A stretch of 64,000 bases of DNA, from assembly GCF_024586915.1 (NCBI RefSeq), contig NZ_JANBVS010000028.1, positions 1 through 64,000 of the forward strand, read 5' to 3'. Below are positions 53,018 to 61,410 of this stretch, in pieces. A program made the translations under genes and the position numbers. Source of the stretch: Bradyrhizobium sp. SRS-191 (GTDB lineage Bacteria; Pseudomonadota; Alphaproteobacteria; Rhizobiales; Xanthobacteraceae). The notes under the pieces were generated by a model. The model ran no database searches. It worked only from the letters and a program-made list of their open reading frames with translations, and had not been told where the DNA came from. Position 1 is the stretch's first letter. Each line of letters opens with the position of its first letter.

Positions 53018-54451
53018 ATGGACCACTCCCTGAAGAGCCCCCCGGTCACCGCGCTCGACGACGCATTTCACGCCATGATCGAGGCCTCGCGCGGGACGTC
53101 GCCGCCCGACCTGGCTGCGCGACAGGACAGCCTGAGGCGGTTACGGGCCATGCTGGCCGGCAACGAGAAACGCCTGGAGCAGGCGATCTCGGCGGATTTC
53201 GGCCATCGCTGCGCGGTCGAGACCACCATCGCAGAGACGCTGTTCCTGCAGACCGAGCTCAAGCACACACTGAAGAGGCTGCCGCGCTGGATGGCGCCGC
53301 GGCGGATCGCAACCTCGCTGCAGTTCTTCCCTGCCCGCAACCGGCTGATCCCGCAGCCGCTCGGCGTGGTCGGCATCATCGCGCCCTGGAACTATCCGCT
53401 CCAGCTGACACTCGCGCCGGCCATCGGCGCAATCGCGGCCGGCAATCGCGTGCTGATCAAGCCGAGCGAGCTGACACCGCATTTCTCGGCGCTGCTGCGG
53501 GAGCTGATCGCCGCGGCATTCGATCCGACCGAGCTGTCCGTCACCGGCATCGAGGATGGTGTCGCGCAGGCGTTCGCAGGCCTGCCGTTCGATCATCTCG
53601 TCTTCACCGGATCGACCCGCGTCGGCCGCATCGTCGCCGAGACGGCGGGACGCAATCTGACGCCGGTGACGCTGGAGCTCGGCGGCAAGTCGCCGACCAT
53701 CGTCGATGTCTCCGCCGATCTCGACGAGGCCGCCGAGCGCATCGCCTATGCCAAGCTGCTCAATGCGGGACAGACCTGCATCGCACCCGACTACGTGTTC
53801 GTGCCGGAAGCGCGGCGAGACGCGTTCGCCGGCAGGCTCCACGGCCACATGCTCAGCATGTTCGGCACCAACCCAGCCAATGGCGACTACACCTCGATCA
53901 TCTCCGATAGGCATTATCAGCGTCTTGAAGGCCTGCTGCGCGATGCGATCGCACGCGGCGCCAGGCCGTTGAGCGCAACCAGCCCGGAAGATCCCGCCTG
54001 GAAGAAGCTGCGCAAATTCCCGCCGACGGTCGTGGTCGGCGCGACCGCCGAGATGGCGATCATGCAGGAGGAGATCTTCGGCCCCCTGCTTCCAGTGCTG
54101 ACCTATCGCGACGCCGACGAGGTGATCCGCTTCATCAACGCCCACGACCGGCCGCTGGCGCTGTACTGGTTCGGCAAAGACGAGGCGGCGCGCGACAACG
54201 TGCTGGCGCGCACCGTGTCCGGCGGTGTCACCATCAATGACTGCCTGCTGCACTTCGCGCAGATGAACCAGCCGATGGGCGGCGTCGGCGCCTCCGGCAT
54301 CGGCCACTATCATGGCGAATGGGGCTTCAACAGCTTCAGCAAGCTGAAGCCGGTGTTCTACCGCTCGCCCTTCAATCGCATGAAGGATCTCTATCCACCC
54401 TATGGCGCCAGCATCGCCCGGATCGAGAAGCTGCTGCGATTTCTGAGCTAG
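53018..54451 (+). CDS. Aldehyde dehydrogenase, coniferyl-aldehyde-dehydrogenase-like
   Basis: This is a 477-residue NAD(P)-dependent aldehyde dehydrogenase. It has VVGIIAPWNYPLQL and FTGSTRVGR (cofactor), LELGGKSP (general-base Glu), and NAGQTCIAPDYV with the catalytic Cys. IMQEEIFGPLLPVL and the ending YPPYGASIARIEKLLRFL are characteristic of the coniferyl aldehyde dehydrogenase (CalB)-like class 3 group, membrane-associated in eukaryotic relatives. It may oxidise aromatic or medium-chain aldehydes. The start at 53018 follows GAGGAGACGTCG. A GMC oxidoreductase gene lies 170 bases downstream, after a repeat. Confidence 0.9.
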   Translation: MDHSLKSPPVTALDDAFHAMIEASRGTSPPDLAARQDSLRRLRAMLAGNEKRLEQAISADFGHRCAVETTIAETLFLQTELKHTLKRLPRWMAPRRIATSLQFFPARNRLIPQPLGVVGIIAPWNYPLQLTLAPAIGAIAAGNRVLIKPSELTPHFSALLRELIAAAFDPTELSVTGIEDGVAQAFAGLPFDHLVFTGSTRVGRIVAETAGRNLTPVTLELGGKSPTIVDVSADLDEAAERIAYAKLLNAGQTCIAPDYVFVPEARRDAFAGRLHGHMLSMFGTNPANGDYTSIISDRHYQRLEGLLRDAIARGARPLSATSPEDPAWKKLRKFPPTVVVGATAEMAIMQEEIFGPLLPVLTYRDADEVIRFINAHDRPLALYWFGKDEAARDNVLARTVSGGVTINDCLLHFAQMNQPMGGVGASGIGHYHGEWGFNSFSKLKPVFYRSPFNRMKDLYPPYGASIARIEKLLRFLS

Positions 54452-54463
54452 CGCCACAGTCAT

Positions 54464-54574
54464 CGTCATTCCGGGGCGCGCGCAGCGAACCCGGAATCTC
54501 GAGATGATTGAGACGCAAGCCAAGCTCGAGATTCCGGGTTCGCCGCGCAGATGCGCGGCGCCCCGGAATGACGG
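54464..54574. repeat. Intergenic inverted-repeat element (family B, copy 2, complete)
   Basis: Nested arms: outer cgtcattccgggg (54464-54476) with ccccggaatgacg (54561-54573), and inner gaacccggaatctcgag (54487-54503) with its exact complement (54525-54541). A further gccgcgc/gcgcggc dyad lies at 54542-54560. The inner arms are identical to those of the copy at 14634-14691. Confidence 0.8.
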
Positions 54575-54621
54575 CAAAACAACAACGGCACAACAACAAG
54601 TCAATCAGGGAGATATAGCGC

Positions 54622-56226
54622 GTGGCGGAGGAAGTCGATTTCATCGTCGTGGGTGGCGGCAGTGGCGGCGCCACGGTTGCAGGGCGGCTGTCGGAGGATC
54701 CGGGCACGTCGGTGATGCTGCTCGACGCCGGCGGGCGCAACGACAACTGGATCGTCACCACGCCCTACATGCTGTTCCTGATGGTGGCCGGCCCCGTCAA
54801 CAACTGGTCGTTCACGACCGTGCCGCAGCCGGGCCTCAACGGCCGCATCGGCTATCAGCCGCGCGGTCGCGGGCTCGGCGGCTCTTCGGCGATCAATGCG
54901 ATGGTCTACATCCGCGGCCACCGCGCCGACTATGATCAATGGGCCGCGCTCGGCAACACCGGCTGGTCCTATGACGACGTGCTGCCCTATTTCAAGCGCG
55001 CCGAGAACAATGCCGAGTTCAATGGCGAGTATCACGGCCAAGCCGGACCGCTGCCGGTGAACCGCCTGCGCACCAGCAACCCCGTGCACGAGATCTTCCT
55101 TCAGGCGGCACGCGAGGCGCAGTTTCCGATCCGAGAGGACTTCAACGCCGAGACCCAGGAGGGCCTCGGCCTGTATCAGGTGACCCAGAAGAATGGCGAG
55201 CGATGGAGTTCGGCGCGCGCCTATATCCAGCCGCATCTGGGTCACCGCCGCAATCTCCGCGTCGAGACCGCGGCGCACGCCTCTCTGATCCTGTTCGACG
55301 GCAAGCGCGCCGTCGGCGTGAAGTATCGCCAGGGCAAGGAGATCAAGGAGATCCGCTGCCGCCGTGAAGTGATCCTGGCCTCGGGCGCATTCCAGACGCC
55401 GCAACTGTTGATGCTCTCAGGAGTAGGCGATGCCGCGGCGCTCGCGAAGCTGGGTATTGCGAGCGTGCACCATCTGCCGGGCGTCGGCCAGAACCTGCAG
55501 GATCATCCCGACTTCATCTTCGCCTACACCTCCGACAACCCGAACTTCTCGTCGCTGTCGCCGAAGGGCATCCGCAGGCTGCTCGCGGGAATCGGTCAGT
55601 ACCGGCGCGAGCGGCGGGGCGTGCTGACCTCGAACTTCGCCGAATGCGGCGGCTTCCTGAAGACCGATCCCAATCTCGAGACCCCGGACATCCAGCTGCA
55701 TTTCGGCATGGCCGTCACCGACGATCACGGCCGCAAGCGCCACGGCAACGGCTTCTCCTGCCACTTCTGCCTGCTGCGGCCGAAGAGCCGCGGTACGGTG
55801 TCGCTGAAAACAGCCGATCCGCTGGCGGCGCCGCTGATCGATCCGAACTTCCTCGGCGAGGAGGACGACGTCGAGACCATGGTCGCGGGCTACAAGACCA
55901 CGCAGCGGCTGATGGAGACGCCGGCGATGCGCAGCCTCGCCACGCGCGACCTGTTCACCTCCGATGTCAGGACCGACGACGATATCCGCAGCGTCCTGCG
56001 CGCCCGCGTCGATACCGTCTATCACCCCGTCGGCACCTGCAAGATGGGCACGGCCGATCCTCTCGCGGTGGTCGATCCGCAACTCCGCGTGCACGGCCTG
56101 TCCGGTCTGCGCATCGTCGATGCCTCGATCATGCCGACCCTGATCGGCGGCAACACCAATGCGCCAACGATCATGATCGGTGAGAAGGCCGCGGACGTGA
56201 TCCGGGGCGAGATGCGAGCCAATTAG
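54622..56226 (+). CDS. GMC oxidoreductase, choline/alcohol-dehydrogenase-like
   Basis: This is a 534-residue FAD enzyme. It shows FIVVGGGSGGATVAGRL at the N-terminus, the GMC signature RGRGLGGSSAINAMVYIRG (about 82-100), and the second signature LASGAFQTPQLLMLSGVG. The C-terminal VYHPVGTCKMG and NTNAPTIMIGEKAAD carry the active-site His and Asn. It belongs with choline-dehydrogenase/alcohol-dehydrogenase AlkJ-like proteins. It starts with GTG (AGGGAG 9 bases upstream). Its stop overlaps by 4 bases the end of the convergent SDR gene. Together with the upstream aldehyde dehydrogenase it could oxidise an alcohol to an acid. Confidence 0.9.
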   Translation: MAEEVDFIVVGGGSGGATVAGRLSEDPGTSVMLLDAGGRNDNWIVTTPYMLFLMVAGPVNNWSFTTVPQPGLNGRIGYQPRGRGLGGSSAINAMVYIRGHRADYDQWAALGNTGWSYDDVLPYFKRAENNAEFNGEYHGQAGPLPVNRLRTSNPVHEIFLQAAREAQFPIREDFNAETQEGLGLYQVTQKNGERWSSARAYIQPHLGHRRNLRVETAAHASLILFDGKRAVGVKYRQGKEIKEIRCRREVILASGAFQTPQLLMLSGVGDAAALAKLGIASVHHLPGVGQNLQDHPDFIFAYTSDNPNFSSLSPKGIRRLLAGIGQYRRERRGVLTSNFAECGGFLKTDPNLETPDIQLHFGMAVTDDHGRKRHGNGFSCHFCLLRPKSRGTVSLKTADPLAAPLIDPNFLGEEDDVETMVAGYKTTQRLMETPAMRSLATRDLFTSDVRTDDDIRSVLRARVDTVYHPVGTCKMGTADPLAVVDPQLRVHGLSGLRIVDASIMPTLIGGNTNAPTIMIGEKAADVIRGEMRAN

Positions 56227-56984
56227 GTCAGCAGGAAGCCGCCATCGACGGTGACCACGCTGCCGGTCATGTAGCGCGACGCATTCGACGCCAGCAGCAT
56301 GATGGCGCCGTCGAGATCGCTCTCATGGCCGACGCGCCGCTGCGGGATGCGCTTGATCAGCTTCTCGCCGGCCGGCGTCTCCCAGACGTCGTGGTTGATG
56401 TCGGTGTCGATATAACCGGGCGCCAGCGCATTGACGCGGATGTTGTTGGCGGCGAGCTCCAGCGCCAGCGCCTTGGTGGCCTGCACGACGCCCGCCTTGG
56501 AGATTGCGTAAGGCGAGATGAACTTCACCACGCTGAAGCCGAGCACCGAGGCGATGTTGATGATGTTGCCGCCCGCTTTGCGCGCGATCATCCGGCGTGC
56601 GACCTCGGTCGCTGCGAAATAGGCGCCCTTGAGATTGGCGCCGATCACGGCGTCCCAGTCGGCCTCGCTCTGCTCGACGGCGAGCTTCTCGACCGCAATG
56701 CCGGCATTGTTGATCAGCACCGTCACCGGTCCGAGCGCGGCTTCTGCGGCATCGAGTCCCCGTGCGATCGACGCATTGCTCGTCACGTCCATCTCGACCG
56801 CGACGGCGCGACCGCCCTTGGCCTTGATCTCGTCCTCCAGTGCCTTGAGCTTGCCGGTCTGCCGCGCGGCCAGCGCGACCGCGGCGCCATGGGCGGACAG
56901 CACCCGGGCGAACTGCCGGCCGAGCCCCTGGCTCGCGCCGGTGATCAGAATCACTTCCTGACTGATGTCGAACAGGCCGGACAT
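56223..56984 (-). CDS. Short-chain dehydrogenase/reductase (classical)
   Basis: This is a 253-residue classical SDR with the full catalytic set: TGASQGLGRQFA (cofactor), NNAGIA, IINIASVLG (Ser), PYAISKAGV (Tyr and Lys), and the C-terminal VVTVDGGFLLT. It resembles 3-oxoacyl reductase / gluconate-5-dehydrogenase-type proteins; the substrate is not defined. It is convergent with the GMC gene (4-base overlap of ends) and divergent from the CvpA-like gene. Confidence 0.9.
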   Translation of the reverse strand: MSGLFDISQEVILITGASQGLGRQFARVLSAHGAAVALAARQTGKLKALEDEIKAKGGRAVAVEMDVTSNASIARGLDAAEAALGPVTVLINNAGIAVEKLAVEQSEADWDAVIGANLKGAYFAATEVARRMIARKAGGNIINIASVLGFSVVKFISPYAISKAGVVQATKALALELAANNIRVNALAPGYIDTDINHDVWETPAGEKLIKRIPQRRVGHESDLDGAIMLLASNASRYMTGSVVTVDGGFLLT

Positions 56985-57096
56985 GGCACCACCTTGCGTT
57001 TCCGTCTTTTGTTGCGGCGCATTGATACAGACGATTTGAAGCAGCGCAAACCGGATTTGTTTACCGGGCGGGTCCTACAACCGCAGCATATCAGTC

Positions 57097-57612
57097 ATGA
57101 ATCCTTTCGACCTTGCCGCTTGTATTGCCCTGATGGTCGCCGTGTACAGCGGCTTTGCCACTGGACTGCTGCGCAGTGCGATCACGATCCTGGCCTATCT
57201 GCTCGCGATGCCGCTTGCGATGGGCGCGGTCGCGGCCATGAGCCCGCAGCTTCAGGATGCGCACGGGGCGCCGCTGGCGCAGAACTGGCTGCAATTCTTC
57301 GCGGCCTTCGTGGTCATCGGCGTCGCCCTGGGCAAGATCGGGCGCATCATGCTGGACGAGGCGATCGGTTCCGAAGCCGGCTTCGGCGACCGCCTGGCCG
57401 GCGCCCTGCTCGGCGCGATCAGGGTCGGCATGGTCGCGATCACGCTGGTCCTGGTGTTCGACCGGATCGTTCCGCCGGAGCGTCAGCCGCGTTTCCTCGA
57501 CGGCTCGCGGCTGCGGCCGATCCTCTCGCTCGCAGGCGCCAAGGGCTTCCGCTCGCTGCCGCCGGAGGTCGCGGGCCTGATCGACAGGTTGAAGCAGGAA
57601 CGGCGCATCTGA
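57097..57612 (+). CDS. CvpA-family membrane protein
   Basis: This is a 171-residue inner-membrane protein with four hydrophobic segments (about 6-28, 30-48, 65-82, 105-123). The first half follows the CvpA pattern (short N-terminus with Asp, GFATGLLRSAITILAYLLA). The C-terminal 45 residues are cytoplasmic. E. coli CvpA is linked to colicin V production and envelope stress; the role here is unknown. The ATG at 57097 gives MNPFDLAACIAL. Confidence 0.8.
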   Translation: MNPFDLAACIALMVAVYSGFATGLLRSAITILAYLLAMPLAMGAVAAMSPQLQDAHGAPLAQNWLQFFAAFVVIGVALGKIGRIMLDEAIGSEAGFGDRLAGALLGAIRVGMVAITLVLVFDRIVPPERQPRFLDGSRLRPILSLAGAKGFRSLPPEVAGLIDRLKQERRI

Positions 57613-57616
57613 TCGC

Positions 57617-57660
57617 GAGCCATGAAATCTGGAGCCATGAAATCTGGAGCCATGCAAATT
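57617..57660. repeat. Short tandem repeat after the CvpA-like gene
   Basis: The 15-base unit gagccatgaaatctg occurs twice in full (57617-57631 and 57632-57646) and a third time in diverged form (gagccatgcaaattg, 57647-57661). It lies between genes and encodes nothing obvious. Confidence 0.8.
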
Positions 57661-57748
57661 GGCACGGGACGGCTGCCCTTATCAGCGGCGGCCGGCTTGG
57701 CTAGAATGCGCGCATCATCCAGCCACTGACATATCGGAGTGATCAATC

Positions 57749-58531
57749 GTGGATCTCGGGATCAAGGGCCGCCGCGCCATCGTCTGCGCCTCCAGCAAGG
57801 GATTGGGCCGTGCCTGCGCCATCGCGCTCGCCAATGAGGGCGTGCATGTGACGATTACCGCCCGCGGCGCCGAGGCGCTGGCCAAGACCGCGGCCGAGAT
57901 CCGCGCCGCGAATCCCGGCATCACCGTCACCGAGGTCGCCGGCGACATCACCACGCCGGAGGGCCGCGCCGCCGTGCTCAAGGCCTGCCCGGATCCGGAC
58001 ATCCTGATCAACAATGCCGGCGGCCCGCCGCCCGGCGATTTCCGCAACTGGACCCGCGACGACTGGATCAAGGCGATCGATGCCAACATGCTGACCCCGA
58101 TCGAGCTGATCAAGGCGACCGTCGACGGCATGATGGCGCGCAAGTTCGGCCGCATCGTCAACATCACCTCGGCCGCCGTGAAGGCGCCGATCGACATTCT
58201 CGGCCTCTCCAACGGTGCCCGCGCCGGCCTCACCGGATTCGTCGCCGGCCTGTCGCGCAAGACCGTGATCAACAACGTGACGATCAACGCGCTGCTGCCG
58301 GGCCCGTTCGAGACGGATCGCCTGCGCTCGACGGCCAAGGGCGAGGCCGAGAAGCGCGGCGTCACACCGGAGCAGATTTTGGCCGACCGTGCCAAGACCA
58401 ACCCCGCCGGGCGTTTCGGTGATCCCGAGGAGTTCGGCCTCGCCTGCGCCTTCCTGTGCGCCGCCAAGGCCGGCTACATCACGGGACAGAACATCCTGCT
58501 CGACGGCGGCGCGTTCCCGGGCACGCTGTAA
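57749..58531 (+). CDS. SDR-fold protein lacking the catalytic Tyr/Lys
   Basis: This is a 260-residue Rossmann protein of the 3-oxoacyl-reductase-like SDR group. The cofactor region is ASSKGLGRACAIAL and the NNAGGPPPG segment is present. The position of the classical YxxxK pair reads SNGARAG, that is Ser in place of Tyr and Arg in place of Lys. The family has a known atypical branch of this kind whose activity is unclear. It starts with GTG at 57749, with GGAG about 9 bases upstream. It lies 136 bases after the CvpA-like gene and is followed by a repeat region. Confidence 0.82.
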   Translation: MDLGIKGRRAIVCASSKGLGRACAIALANEGVHVTITARGAEALAKTAAEIRAANPGITVTEVAGDITTPEGRAAVLKACPDPDILINNAGGPPPGDFRNWTRDDWIKAIDANMLTPIELIKATVDGMMARKFGRIVNITSAAVKAPIDILGLSNGARAGLTGFVAGLSRKTVINNVTINALLPGPFETDRLRSTAKGEAEKRGVTPEQILADRAKTNPAGRFGDPEEFGLACAFLCAAKAGYITGQNILLDGGAFPGTL

Positions 58532-58903
58532 GCCCGAAAGCAACGGCGAGAGAGCCTACCGTGATGAGGCTGTAACATCGCGCCGCACGCTCAGCGCACC
58601 TCGCCCCGCCAGGCGAGGCGAAGCTTCGCTAAGGCGGGGAGAGGTCGGATCGCATCGCCAGATGCGATCCGAGTGAGGGGGTACAGCTCTCTCGCTGAAC
58701 ACTCCAGGCGCGTATGCCCACTGACATTTCGTTTGCCCTACTAGCACTTCCCGTGCGGCTGCCCCTCACCCCAGCCCTCTCCCCGTGAAGAACGGGGAGA
58801 GGGAGCGCACCGCCGATGCGGCTATAGTTCGACTCCAGTCGGCAAATACAGACTTGCTATCATCGTCAGGGCGGCGCTAGCCAATGCGTCACTGCGCGAC
58901 AAC
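58532..58903. repeat. Intergenic inverted-repeat region (family A, copy 2)
   Basis: The 372 bases between two convergent genes contain several dyads: cctcgccccgcc...ggcggggagagg around 58600-58644 with the shared core gcgaagcttcgct; a perfect 12-bp hairpin tcggatcgcatc/gatgcgatccga (58645-58672); and a 12-bp hairpin ccctctccccgt/acggggagaggg (58775-58803). The gtgaggggg and ccctcacccc blocks resemble the element at 1100-1316. No gene is present. Confidence 0.75.
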
Positions 58904-59359
58904 CTACTGCTTCGTGATCTCGTCCTCGTCGCGCTGGCTCGGACTGGACGAGTCCGCGGTCGTCCGCCCTTCCGTCCAGTCGATGCCGAACGCATCCAGG
59001 CCCTCCGCCAGCAGGTCGCCGAGCATCGGCTCGCCCAGCAGATAGCGTGCGGTGTGGCGGTCGCGCTGGCCGGCGGCTTCGCGGCGCAGATCGTCCCATT
59101 CGTCGATGTCGCCATCGCCGCGGCCAAGCCGCATCAGCGCGACCAGATCGGTCTGCTCGTCCTCGCTCATCGCATTGATGAAGCCGGTGATCTCGCGCAC
59201 GACCGGATCGTCGCCGGTATCCTCCAGCACGTCGATCATATCGTCATCGGCCGCATTCGAGCCGGAATCCTCGTCGGTCACCTGCTCCTTGACGTCGAAT
59301 TCGCGCGCCTTCTCGATCAGGAAGGCGACCTTCTCGGGCGATATGGCCAGCTCGGGCAT
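58904..59359 (-). CDS. DUF3775 family protein
   Basis: This is a 151-residue acidic cytoplasmic protein with the DUF3775 layout: LAISPEKVAFLIEKAREFD at the N-terminus and then a Glu/Asp-rich stretch. INAMSEDEQTDLVALMRLGRG and WDDLRREAAGQRDRHTARYL follow, and LGEPMLGDLLAEGL comes near the end. It is common in alphaproteobacteria and its function is unknown. The ATG at 59359 has GGAG 9 bases upstream and is preferred to the ATG at 59374. The frame stays open far upstream opposite other genes, which is not coding. It is divergent from the metallo-beta-lactamase-fold gene. Confidence 0.82.
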   Translation of the reverse strand: MPELAISPEKVAFLIEKAREFDVKEQVTDEDSGSNAADDDMIDVLEDTGDDPVVREITGFINAMSEDEQTDLVALMRLGRGDGDIDEWDDLRREAAGQRDRHTARYLLGEPMLGDLLAEGLDAFGIDWTEGRTTADSSSPSQRDEDEITKQ

Positions 59360-59476
59360 GACACTGTTCTCCATGGACTGGCCACGACAACGCCTGTTCC
59401 CGAAACTCGATCCATTGCACTGGCGCGCGTGACGCGGCATCGTCCCCGGCACCAAGAACAAAACGGGGAAGCGCTG

Positions 59477-60340
59477 ATGCAATGGACGGTCGGCCGGGTC
59501 AGGATCACCAAATTCACCGAGCTGGAGACGGTCGGCGGCACCCGCTTCATCCTGCCGCAGGCGACGCCGGAGGCGATCCGCGCCCTGCCCTGGCTCACCC
59601 CCGATTTCGCCACCGCCGAAGGCAGGCTGAAGATGTCGATCCACAGCCTCGTGCTGGAGACGCCGACCAAGCGCATCGTCGTCGACACCGGTCTCGGCAA
59701 CGACAAGCAGGGACGCAGCGTGCCTGTCTGGAACGATCGCTCCACGCCATTCCTGGAGGCGATGAGCGCGGCGGGCCTTCCGCCTGAGAGCATCGACATG
59801 GTGATCTGCACGCATCTTCATGTCGATCATGTCGGCTGGAATACGCGGCTCGTTGATGGCCGCTGGGAGCCCACGTTTGCCAACGCGTGCTACATCTTCG
59901 GCCGCACCGAATATGAGCACTGGCGCGACCACAGCGAGGCCGCCGACGAGACCGCGACCTTCGCCGATTCCGTGCAGCCGATCGTGGCCGCGGGGCGCGC
60001 CGACCTCGTCGCCGGCGATGCCGTGATCACCGACGAGATCACGCTGATCCCGACGCCCGGCCACAGCCCGGGGCATGTCGGCCTGCACATCCGCTCCGAT
60101 GGTGCGGAGGCACTGCTCTCCGGCGACGTCGCGCATCATCCCTGCCAGATGGCGCATCTGGACTGGAGCTCGACCGTCGACTCCGATGCCGCGCAGGCAG
60201 CCGCCACCCGACAGACGCTGTTCTCGCGTTTCGCCGACACCGGCACGCTGGTCATCGGCGGCCATTTTGACGCCGGCCACATTCACCGCGACGGCGCAGC
60301 CTTCCGCTTCCAGGCAGTGCCGGGCAGCGGCAGCGCATAG
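59477..60340 (+). CDS. MBL-fold metallo-hydrolase (paralogue 1)
   Basis: This is a 287-residue metallo-beta-lactamase-fold hydrolase with the intact signature His113-x-His115-x-Asp117-His118 (CTHLHVDHVGWNT), followed by PTPGHSPGHVGLH, LLSGDVAHHP and the terminal GGHFDAGH. These give a complete two-metal site. It is of the lactonase-like/quorum-quencher-resembling branch, with substrate unknown. A close paralogue lies at 62049. It is probably co-transcribed with the following fumarylacetoacetate-hydrolase-like gene (78-base gap). Confidence 0.88.
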   Translation: MQWTVGRVRITKFTELETVGGTRFILPQATPEAIRALPWLTPDFATAEGRLKMSIHSLVLETPTKRIVVDTGLGNDKQGRSVPVWNDRSTPFLEAMSAAGLPPESIDMVICTHLHVDHVGWNTRLVDGRWEPTFANACYIFGRTEYEHWRDHSEAADETATFADSVQPIVAAGRADLVAGDAVITDEITLIPTPGHSPGHVGLHIRSDGAEALLSGDVAHHPCQMAHLDWSSTVDSDAAQAAATRQTLFSRFADTGTLVIGGHFDAGHIHRDGAAFRFQAVPGSGSA

Positions 60341-60418
60341 CCCGCGAGGTTGAATTTCGCCCCGCCATGCTCCATGACAGGGCTCTGGAATACCAAGGAA
60401 CTGAGGGAGAGAAACCAA

Positions 60419-61261
60419 ATGAAGCTCGTTCGCTACGGCGACAAAGGCACGGAAAAGCCCGGCCTGATCGATGCCTCCGGCCAGCTGCGCGACCTGTCGG
60501 CTCATGTGAAGGACCTCGATGGCGCAGCCTATGCGCCGGAGTCCTTGAAGAAACTCGCCGCGCTCGACCCGGCCTCCCTGCCCGCCGTCGCCGGCAAGCC
60601 GCGTCTCGGTGCCCCCGTCACCGGCATCTCGAAGTTCGTGGCCATCGGCCTCAACTACTCCGATCATGCCAAGGAGACCGGCAATCCGATTCCGGCCGAG
60701 CCGATCTTCTTCCTCAAGGCCAACACCGCGTTGTGCGGCCCCTATGACCAGGTCGAGAAGCCACGCGGCTCGACCAAGCTCGACTGGGAGGTCGAGATCG
60801 CCGCCATCATCGGCACCCGCGCCAAGTATGTGTCCGAGGCCGACGCGCTGAACCACGTCGCCGGCTACACGATCTGCAACGACGTCTCCGAGCGCAACTT
60901 CCAGATCGAGCGCCTGGGCCAGTGGACCAAGGGCAAGTCGCACGACACGTTCGGCCCCGTGGGTCCGTGGCTCGTCACCAAGGACGAGATCCCGGACGTG
61001 CAGAACCTGTCGATGTGGCTCGACGTCAACGGCCAGCGCCGCCAGACCGGTACGACAGCGACGATGATCTTCACGATGGCCAAGTGCATCTCCTACGTCT
61101 CGCAGTTCATGACCCTGCTGCCGGGCGACATCGTCACCACGGGCACGCCTCCCGGCGTCGGCATGGGCATGAAGCCGCCGACCTTCCTCAACGTCGGCGA
61201 CGTCGTCACGCTCGGCATCGAGCGCCTCGGCGAGCAGCGCCAAGAGATCATCGAGGCGTAG
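60419..61261 (+). CDS. Fumarylacetoacetate hydrolase-family protein
   Basis: This is a 280-residue FAH/HpcE-type protein. FVAIGLNYSDHAKETG begins the catalytic domain at about residue 75. The metal ligands appear in DWEVEIAAIIG (two Glu) and the later Asp of NDVSERNFQ, with TTGTPPGVGMG near the end. The family hydrolyses or decarboxylates 2-oxo or acylpyruvate compounds from aromatic and sugar catabolism. It closely resembles ureidoglycolate-lyase-annotated / 2-hydroxyhepta-diene-dioate isomerase proteins of rhizobia. The ATG is at 60419. Confidence 0.88.
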   Translation: MKLVRYGDKGTEKPGLIDASGQLRDLSAHVKDLDGAAYAPESLKKLAALDPASLPAVAGKPRLGAPVTGISKFVAIGLNYSDHAKETGNPIPAEPIFFLKANTALCGPYDQVEKPRGSTKLDWEVEIAAIIGTRAKYVSEADALNHVAGYTICNDVSERNFQIERLGQWTKGKSHDTFGPVGPWLVTKDEIPDVQNLSMWLDVNGQRRQTGTTATMIFTMAKCISYVSQFMTLLPGDIVTTGTPPGVGMGMKPPTFLNVGDVVTLGIERLGEQRQEIIEA

Positions 61262-61297
61262 TCGTCAGAGACGTGAGTTGGCCCCACTTTCAACGCC

Positions 61298-61381
61298 GTC
61301 ATGCCCGGGCTTGACCCGGGCATCCACGTCTTGCAGCCCCTTACGTGAGAGATGGATGGCCGGGTCAAGCCCGGCCATGAC
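61298..61381. repeat. Intergenic inverted-repeat element (family C)
   Basis: Two similar blocks face each other: atgcccgggcttgacccggg (from 61301) and atggccgggtcaagcccggc (from 61356). Each is a dyad itself, and the second is close to the reverse complement of the first. Elements of this cccgggcttgacccggg type are widespread between genes in Bradyrhizobium and related genera. Confidence 0.75.
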
Positions 61382-61410
61382 ATCGGAGAGAGTATTCCAG
61401 GAGCACCACG

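Noticed and set aside
59360-61243. Upstream extension of the DUF3775 frame
   Set aside because: The minus-strand frame stays open opposite the MBL-fold and FAH-like genes, but DUF3775 has its own ribosome-binding site at 59359 and the extension has no domain.
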